Below are positions 1 through 4,074 of a stretch of 5,840 nucleotides of DNA, in pieces. Every line of letters starts with the position of its first letter. Position 1 is the first letter of the stretch. A program made the translations under genes and the position numbers. The notes beneath the pieces are model-generated. The model ran no database searches and was not told the DNA's origin. It saw only the letters and a list, made by a program, of their open reading frames with translations. Source of the stretch: Rudanella sp. (lineage in GTDB: Bacteria; Bacteroidota; Bacteroidia; Cytophagales; Spirosomataceae); contig JAJAYX010000670.1 in assembly GCA_026785985.1 (NCBI GenBank), positions 1-5,840 on the forward strand, given 5' to 3'.

Positions 1-17
1 GAGTCAGACCTATGCTC

Positions 18-160
18 CGAACGGTCCGCCGTCGCGGTCAGTCCCCACTCTGTTCTAATTGCCTAAGACTCGGACGGTTGGCCGCTGCCATAGAAATTAG
101 GCAGGGCCGCCTGTGCGGTTATCAGGCCCACGAAAGGCGGTCGGCCGCTGCCGGTCGAGT
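18..160 (+). ncRNA. candidate IS110 bridge RNA (structured leader)
   Basis: IS110-group elements transcribe a bridge RNA from the region between the left end and the recombinase; it has a 5' hairpin followed by two stems with internal loops that recognise target and donor DNA. Here three structured blocks appear in that place. The first is a small 5' hairpin (21-24 with 29-32, or alternatively 26-29 with 34-37). The second is a 7-bp stem pairing 60-66 with 97-103 around a 30-nt loop. The third is an 8-bp stem with one G-U pair, 105-112 with 135-142, around a 22-nt loop. No open reading frame with recognisable content covers the region. Pairings were found by eye, competing folds exist, and the ends are approximate. 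No promoter was identified. The role follows from position and structure; no sequence match was made. Confidence 0.4.
75..152 (+). repeat. imperfect direct repeat pair in the leader (75-89 and 138-152)
   Basis: Two 15-nt copies, CGGTTGGCCGCTGCC at 75-89 and CGGTCGGCCGCTGCC at 138-152, differ at one base and start 63 nt apart. The first copy lies inside the loop of the 60-103 stem; the second overlaps the end of the 105-142 stem. Either copy can also pair with GGCAGGGCC at 100-108, giving 9 bp with one bulged G, so the leader RNA could switch between folds. Confidence 0.6.
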
Positions 161-202
161 AAAAGCAATGGGTTGACTACCACCTCAAAACTAAATCGTC
201 TC

Positions 203-346
203 ATGGACTTTTACTACTTTATCGGCATCGACATCGCCAAAGACACCCTCGACTGGGCGGTTTACAATCAAGAAGGTCTTCAACTTAGTGCCCACGAGGG
301 GAACGCCATTTCTATTTCCCTAAAATCGGCGAACTATTGTAAATAG
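203..346 (+). pseudogene. truncated IS110-family transposase, N-terminal fragment
   Basis: The reading frame gives 47 residues, against roughly 330-350 for a complete IS110-family DEDD recombinase. Residues 4-20 contain the family's characteristic opening, YYFIGIDIAKDTLDWAV, where D10 matches the first acidic residue of the DEDD (RuvC-like) catalytic site. Similarity to the usual continuation weakens after about residue 28, and a TAG stop follows at 344-346, inside the 5' arm of the terminator stem. The ATG at 203 is preferred over an in-frame ATG at 113, because family members begin only a few residues before the F-I-G-I-D motif and the upstream codons lie in the structured leader. The remaining acidic residues and the C-terminal serine-containing domain are absent, so no catalytic activity is expected. 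Confidence 0.75.
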
Positions 347-374
347 CCACTCCCTCAGTAGGGGCTATTTTTTT
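341..374 (+). terminator. rho-independent terminator between IS remnant and operon
   Basis: AAATAGCC at 341-348 pairs perfectly with GGCTATTT at 363-370 (8 bp), and a run of seven T ends at 374. The 14-nt interior can pair further, either 353-355 with 360-362 or 349-351 with 357-359. There is no T-run on the opposite strand beyond the other arm, so it should act only on rightward transcription. It would stop read-through from the IS remnant into the operon. Confidence 0.8.
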
Positions 375-381
375 GATTTTA

Positions 382-421
382 TTTTATAATTAGTCTAAAT
401 AACATCTTACCTTTGTCCCGG
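382..421 (+). promoter_or_regulatory. Bacteroidota-type promoter of the four-gene operon
   Basis: TACCTTTG at 408-415 matches the Bacteroidota primary sigma factor -7 consensus TAnnTTTG exactly. The T-rich stretch TTTTAT at 382-387, 20 nt upstream, is only a weak stand-in for the -33 TTG/TTTG element. Transcription would begin near 420-423, leaving a 5' leader of about 25 nt before the ATG at 446. The site lies just after a terminator and just before the first operon gene, as expected. No Shine-Dalgarno sequence precedes the start codon; the region just upstream is A-rich, as is common in this phylum. Confidence 0.65.
387..401 (+). promoter_or_regulatory. possible operator: 7-1-7 near-palindrome in promoter spacer
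   Basis: TAATTAG-T-CTAAATA forms an inverted repeat of two 7-nt arms around T394, with six of seven positions complementary (A389/A399 mismatched). It lies between the weak -33 element and the -7 box, where a bound repressor would block the promoter. Fur-family regulators bind AT-rich 7-1-7 palindromes and the operon looks iron-related, but the sequence is not a close match to the classical Fur box. AT-rich promoters also yield such palindromes by chance. Confidence 0.25.
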
Positions 422-445
422 ACTTTATGAAAAAACAAAATCCCA

Positions 446-1612
446 ATGCGCCAGCAAATACTATCCATAACACTGCTTTCCGCTTCTTTTTTTGCTTTTG
501 GCTTAACCGCCTGCAATAGTGATGACCCAAACGTGGAGCCCACCGTTCAACTGCGGAAAACGATTGATTACGCAACCCTGAAGGACACGGTTACCTACGC
601 CAATGCCTTTGTGGACGGCAAGGGCGCGAAAACCGTTGACCTGACCAACGGCAGCAACCGACTGCTGATGTTCAGGGCTATCAATACCTATAACACAACG
701 GCGGTAAGTACGCTGACCCCAGTTGATGCCACTGTGCTAAAAAATATGTTCGCCAACAGCAGCGGCCCATTTTCGGGAACGTTTGCGGCCCTGAATTCGG
801 CAGGAGTGCAGTTGCGGACGGTAACGGCTTCGTCGGTGGCGGATGCCGAGAAAGAACGGCAGGCGATTGAGGCCGGGTTTACCGAAATGGCCAATGCCAG
901 CAAGTCGGTGTCGATGACGGCGGCAGAGGGTAAAGCGGGTAAGTTGGGAACGTACCTGGTTGATGCGAAGGGCATCGAATGGGCTCAGATCATTCAGAAA
1001 AACCTGATCGGAGCCTTCCAGTTAGATTATATTGGTAATGTTCTATTGAGCGACAAAAACCTCTCGCTGGACAATACGACGCTGGTTGCGGGTAAGAACT
1101 ACACGCAGTTGGAACAGAATTGGGACGAGATTTTCGGCATTCTCACGGCCAACCCGGTCTATGGCGGCAAAGCCACGGCCACGTCGTCGGGCGAGAGTTT
1201 TATGGGTTCGTATATATGGGAATTTAATAAGGAGGGTTTTGCCAAAATTCACCCGGCATTGCTCAAAGGTCGGGCGGCCATTGTGAACAACGACGCGGCT
1301 ACCCTGAAAGCACAGGCCACCCTTATCCGGCAGGAGATGGAAAAAGCCGTTGCAGCTTCAGCTCTGGGGTATATGACCAAGTGGAAAACCAACGCGACCA
1401 ACGATGCAGCCCGCGCCCACGTCTTCGCCGAAGGGATGGGGTTCATTTACTCGCTCCGTTTTGCCACACTGGCCGGTGGCGATGCCGCTTTCTCCGAGGG
1501 TATTCTGACTCCCCTTGTTTATTCGGCACCCAACGGATTCTGGGGTCTGACCAATGCCAAAATCGACGCAGCTTCGGCAGCAATTCGGACGAAGTTTACC
1601 ATCACGAATTAA
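446..1612 (+). CDS. DUF4856 domain-containing lipoprotein
   Basis: This 388-residue protein begins with a lipoprotein signal: a hydrophobic stretch at residues 5-20 and the lipobox L-T-A-C with the lipidated cysteine at C23. The residues after it, NSDD, resemble the Ser/acidic export tag described for surface-exposed Bacteroidota lipoproteins. The mature part resembles the DUF4856 family in segments around residues 174-192 (A-K-G-I-E-W-A-Q-I-I-Q-K) and 325-340 (HVFAEGMGFIYSLRFA). The family has no defined biochemical activity that I know of. It recurs beside imelysin-like, HTTM and TonB-receptor genes, which suggests an accessory role in metal uptake at the outer membrane. The ATG at 446 is the first in frame after a TGA at 428-430 and gives a complete signal peptide. 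It is the first gene of the operon, ending one base before the next ATG. Family assignment is from recalled motifs. Confidence 0.85.
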   Translation: MRQQILSITLLSASFFAFGLTACNSDDPNVEPTVQLRKTIDYATLKDTVTYANAFVDGKGAKTVDLTNGSNRLLMFRAINTYNTTAVSTLTPVDATVLKNMFANSSGPFSGTFAALNSAGVQLRTVTASSVADAEKERQAIEAGFTEMANASKSVSMTAAEGKAGKLGTYLVDAKGIEWAQIIQKNLIGAFQLDYIGNVLLSDKNLSLDNTTLVAGKNYTQLEQNWDEIFGILTANPVYGGKATATSSGESFMGSYIWEFNKEGFAKIHPALLKGRAAIVNNDAATLKAQATLIRQEMEKAVAASALGYMTKWKTNATNDAARAHVFAEGMGFIYSLRFATLAGGDAAFSEGILTPLVYSAPNGFWGLTNAKIDAASAAIRTKFTITN

Positions 1613-1613
1613 G

Positions 1614-2762
1614 ATGTATCTCAAAAAAATCGCCCTCACTCTGGCCTCCGTCGCCCTGTTCTGGGCCTGCTCAACCGGCACGACTGATAGCACTGAGCCG
1701 ACTCCGCAACCCGGCAACGCTGGCTCAACCGACCGCAAAGCCATGTTGGCCAATCTGGCCGATAATATTATTTTGCCGAGTTACGCGAACGTCAAAACGA
1801 TTTTCGATGCGATGCAGACGAAGGCCGATGCGTTTGCGGCAAAGCCTTCCCCGACATCGCTGACGGAGTTTCGGCGGGCGTGGGCAACGGCGTACATCGA
1901 GTGGCAAAAAGTGGAATTGTTTGATGTGGGGCCGGCGGAGAACCATACGCTCCGGTACTTTTTCAATATTTATCCGGCTAACACGGCGGGTATTGAAGAG
2001 AACATCGTAACGGGTTCATCGGCCTCGCTGGATGTGCCATCGTCATATCCCAAACAGGGGTTTCCGGCTTTGGATTACCTCATAAATGGTCTCGGCAGCA
2101 CCGACGAGGCCATTTTGACGAAGTACACGACCGCATCCGATGCCACCAAACGCATTGCTTACCTGAAACGCATTACGGGTCAGATGAACACCCACTTCAC
2201 GACAGTGTATTCGGAGTGGACGGGTGGCTACCGGGATACGTTCGTGAACTGCACGGGTCTTGATGCCGGTTGCTCGACCTCCAAATTAGTGAATGGATTT
2301 GTGCTGCATTATGAGCGGTACATCCGGTCTGGAAAGATCGGGATTCCGTCGGGGGCGATGACCAACGGCGTAATGGCCCCGGAAAAAGTGGAGTCGTTTT
2401 ACAAAAAAGACCTCTCGCTGACGCTGGCCAAAACCGCGCATCAGGCCGTGGTCGATTTTTTCAATGGTAAAAGTGTAAAAACGGGGCAGGAAGGGCCATC
2501 GCTCAAGACTTACCTGAACGGCCTCGGGGCCAGGGACAGCCGCACCGGAACCGCCCTCACCGATATTATTAACGCGCAAATGGCCATTAGTGCCGCGCAA
2601 CTCAACGCACTGAAAGGTAACCTATACGACGAGGTCAAAATTAACAATTCGGCCGTGGTTCAGACCTATACGGAGATGCAAAAAGCTGTCCGAATGCTGA
2701 AAGTTGACATGACCACGGCCATGAGCATCACGATTACGTATACGGATAATGACGGGGACTGA
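1614..2762 (+). CDS. imelysin-like (M75 family) lipoprotein
   Basis: This 382-residue protein has a lipoprotein signal (K4-K5, hydrophobic 6-18, lipobox F-W-A-C, lipidated C19) and a helical body of the imelysin/IrpA-like family. Family landmarks include the tryptophan/tyrosine-rich helix around residues 90-110 (W90, Y94, W97), the G-K-I-G-I-P-S-G segment at 240-247, and the E-S-F-Y-K-K-D segment at 260-266. Members are iron-regulated periplasmic or outer-membrane proteins thought to bind iron or an iron compound. The signature G-x-H-x-x-E appears here as G149-F-P-A-L-D154, with proline for histidine and aspartate for glutamate, so a classical metal site or peptidase activity should not be assumed. 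C213 and C220 could form a disulphide. The ATG at 1614 was chosen over one at 1554, because only the former puts a signal peptide at the N-terminus and avoids a 59-nt overlap. Confidence 0.88.
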   Translation: MYLKKIALTLASVALFWACSTGTTDSTEPTPQPGNAGSTDRKAMLANLADNIILPSYANVKTIFDAMQTKADAFAAKPSPTSLTEFRRAWATAYIEWQKVELFDVGPAENHTLRYFFNIYPANTAGIEENIVTGSSASLDVPSSYPKQGFPALDYLINGLGSTDEAILTKYTTASDATKRIAYLKRITGQMNTHFTTVYSEWTGGYRDTFVNCTGLDAGCSTSKLVNGFVLHYERYIRSGKIGIPSGAMTNGVMAPEKVESFYKKDLSLTLAKTAHQAVVDFFNGKSVKTGQEGPSLKTYLNGLGARDSRTGTALTDIINAQMAISAAQLNALKGNLYDEVKINNSAVVQTYTEMQKAVRMLKVDMTTAMSITITYTDNDGD

Positions 2763-4074
2763 GACATCTCCTGCCCCCTTAGCCGTGTTCCGCGTTGCCT
2801 TCGGGCTGATGATGTTTGGGAGCATTGTCCGGTTTTGGAGCAAGGGGTGGATTGAGGAGTTGTATATAAAACCCGCGTTTTTCTTTTCGTTCTATGGGTT
2901 TGAGTTTGTGAAGCCGCTGGGTGTCTGGACCTACGGATTGTTTGCCGTTTGTGGGATTTCGGCCCTGCTGGTGGCGGTCGGATTGTTTTATAGGGTGGCG
3001 GCTGTGGGCCTTTTCCTGAGTTTTACGTACATCGAACTCATGGATAAAAGCACGTATCTGAACCACTATTATTTCACGAGCCTGGTTTGTCTGCTGCTGA
3101 TTTTCATCCCCGCCCACGTCTATTTTTCGGTGGATGCTTACCGCCGTCCGGCTCTGTTTGCCGACCGGATTCCGGCCTTTTATCCTAACTCGCTGAAGTT
3201 GCTGATTGCGATTTTATACGTTTATGCGGGCCTCGCCAAAATCAACTCCGACTGGCTCCTGCACGCGCTGCCGCTCCGAATCTGGCTTCCCGCCCGCAAC
3301 GACACGCCCCTTATCGGATATCTGTTCAACTACCCATGGGTGGCCTACGTGTTTAGCTGGGTTGGCTGCCTATATGACCTGAGCATTCCATTCCTGCTCT
3401 GGAACCGCCGGACTCGCCCGTGGGCCTATGCCGCCGTGGTGATCTTTCACGGCCTCACGGCCCTGCTATTTCCCATTGGCATGTTTCCGTACATCATGAT
3501 CGTTACAGCATTGCTGTTTTTTGATTGGGAGTTTGTACAACGGAGTGGTTCCTGCCCGGCGTACCGGTCGCACGGTGATACCGTGCGACGGACCGTTCCG
3601 TTGTACACCCCGAAACGCCTGACCCGCATCGCCTTCACCCTCTTTTTCATCGGCCAATTCCTCCTTCCCTTCCGTTACTGGCTCTATCTGGGCGAGTTGT
3701 TCTGGACGGAGGAGGGCTATCGGTTTTCGTGGCGGGTGATGCTGATGGAAAAAGCGGGCTATGCGCAGTTCACGGTGAAAGATGACAGGGGCAAGCGCAT
3801 GGTGGTGAACAACACCGAGTTTCTCACTCCCCTGCAGGAGAAAATGATGAGTACGCAACCCGATATGATGTTGCAATATGCCCACCATCTACGCGATCAG
3901 TTTGCGCAACGCGGGTTCCGGCAACCAGGAGTCTATGTCGATTCCTACGTAGCCCTGAACGGGCGCATGGGCAAGCCACTCGTTGACCCGACTACCGATT
4001 TGGCCAAAGTACGTGATTCGCTGGCCCCCAAAACATGGATTACCCCTTTTGACGATGAAATACACGGTTTTTAG
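2749..4074 (+). CDS. HTTM domain protein, vitamin K-dependent gamma-carboxylase homologue
   Basis: This 441-residue integral membrane protein has about eight or nine hydrophobic segments between residues 11 and 312, then a soluble domain (313-441). It resembles animal GGCX throughout. N105-H106 lies in L-N-H-Y-Y-F, which corresponds to the GGCX N-N-H-S-Y-L segment. Y157 to W169 (Y-V-Y-A-G-L-A-K-I-N-S-D-W) corresponds to the GGCX segment around its catalytic base K218, making K164 the equivalent lysine. F233-H234 and the segment F-P-I-G-M-F-P-Y at 241-248 match another conserved stretch. The tail also aligns (Q-P-x-V-Y-V-D near 392-398; P-K-T-W-I-T-P at 427-433). GGCX oxidises reduced vitamin K to drive glutamate carboxylation; whether this bacterial protein carboxylates anything is unknown, though menaquinol would be available. 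The start overlaps the previous gene by 14 nt, suggesting translational coupling. The linker at about 262-285 carries a palindromic stretch. Confidence 0.88.
   Translation: MTGTETSPAPLAVFRVAFGLMMFGSIVRFWSKGWIEELYIKPAFFFSFYGFEFVKPLGVWTYGLFAVCGISALLVAVGLFYRVAAVGLFLSFTYIELMDKSTYLNHYYFTSLVCLLLIFIPAHVYFSVDAYRRPALFADRIPAFYPNSLKLLIAILYVYAGLAKINSDWLLHALPLRIWLPARNDTPLIGYLFNYPWVAYVFSWVGCLYDLSIPFLLWNRRTRPWAYAAVVIFHGLTALLFPIGMFPYIMIVTALLFFDWEFVQRSGSCPAYRSHGDTVRRTVPLYTPKRLTRIAFTLFFIGQFLLPFRYWLYLGELFWTEEGYRFSWRVMLMEKAGYAQFTVKDDRGKRMVVNNTEFLTPLQEKMMSTQPDMMLQYAHHLRDQFAQRGFRQPGVYVDSYVALNGRMGKPLVDPTTDLAKVRDSLAPKTWITPFDDEIHGF
3567..3589 (+). repeat. perfect 10-bp inverted repeat inside the HTTM gene
   Basis: GTCGCACGGT at 3567-3576 and ACCGTGCGAC at 3580-3589 are exact reverse complements separated by GAT. 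The hairpin encodes residues 273-281 of the HTTM protein, in the linker between the membrane part and the C-terminal domain, and keeps the frame. No T-run follows, so it is not a standard terminator. It looks like a small REP-like palindromic unit tolerated in a variable linker, though no other copy is visible in this window. Confidence 0.75.

Larger units (their letters stand above)
1..340 (+). mobile_element. IS110-family insertion sequence remnant (left part only)
   Basis: A non-coding, highly structured leader of about 200 nt is followed by the start of an IS110-type transposase whose frame is lost after at most about 45 codons. This is the 5' layout of IS110-group elements, which carry a long non-coding left end before the recombinase gene. 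The rest of the transposase and the right end are missing, so the element cannot move by itself. The left boundary cannot be fixed: IS110 elements usually lack terminal inverted repeats, and the element may begin before the window. The right breakpoint lies somewhere between about 285 and 340, where family resemblance fades just before a terminator. Family assignment rests on the N-terminal protein motif and the layout. Confidence 0.62.

Noticed and set aside
113..202. N-terminal extension of the transposase fragment from an in-frame ATG at 113.
   Set aside because: These codons lie in the structured leader, are rich in Arg, Ser and Gly, and do not resemble IS110 transposases, which begin just before the F-I-G-I-D motif.
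1..445. CRISPR array, tRNA or riboswitch in the non-coding left part.
   Set aside because: There are only two imperfect copies of one short motif, no cloverleaf was found, and the structured segment lies before an IS110 transposase start and not before a metabolic gene.
427..519. Upstream ATG with a MKK-type start, giving a 30-residue frame overlapping the first operon gene.
   Set aside because: The frame lacks a lipobox and any recognisable content, and it stops at 519. The ATG at 446 alone gives a complete lipoprotein signal followed by the family protein. A frameshift is not needed to explain the gene.
1554..1613. Earlier in-frame ATG for the imelysin-like gene.
   Set aside because: It would overlap the DUF4856 gene by 59 nt and put 20 extra residues before the signal peptide. 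The ATG at 1614 gives a normal lipoprotein N-terminus.
1358..1863. Frames on both strands across the junction of the first two operon genes.
   Set aside because: Their translations are low-complexity shadows of the two lipoprotein genes, which account for the region with 1 nt between them.
3567..3589. The HTTM hairpin as an internal transcription terminator.
   Set aside because: No T-run follows either arm, and the downstream overlapping gene depends on continuous transcription.
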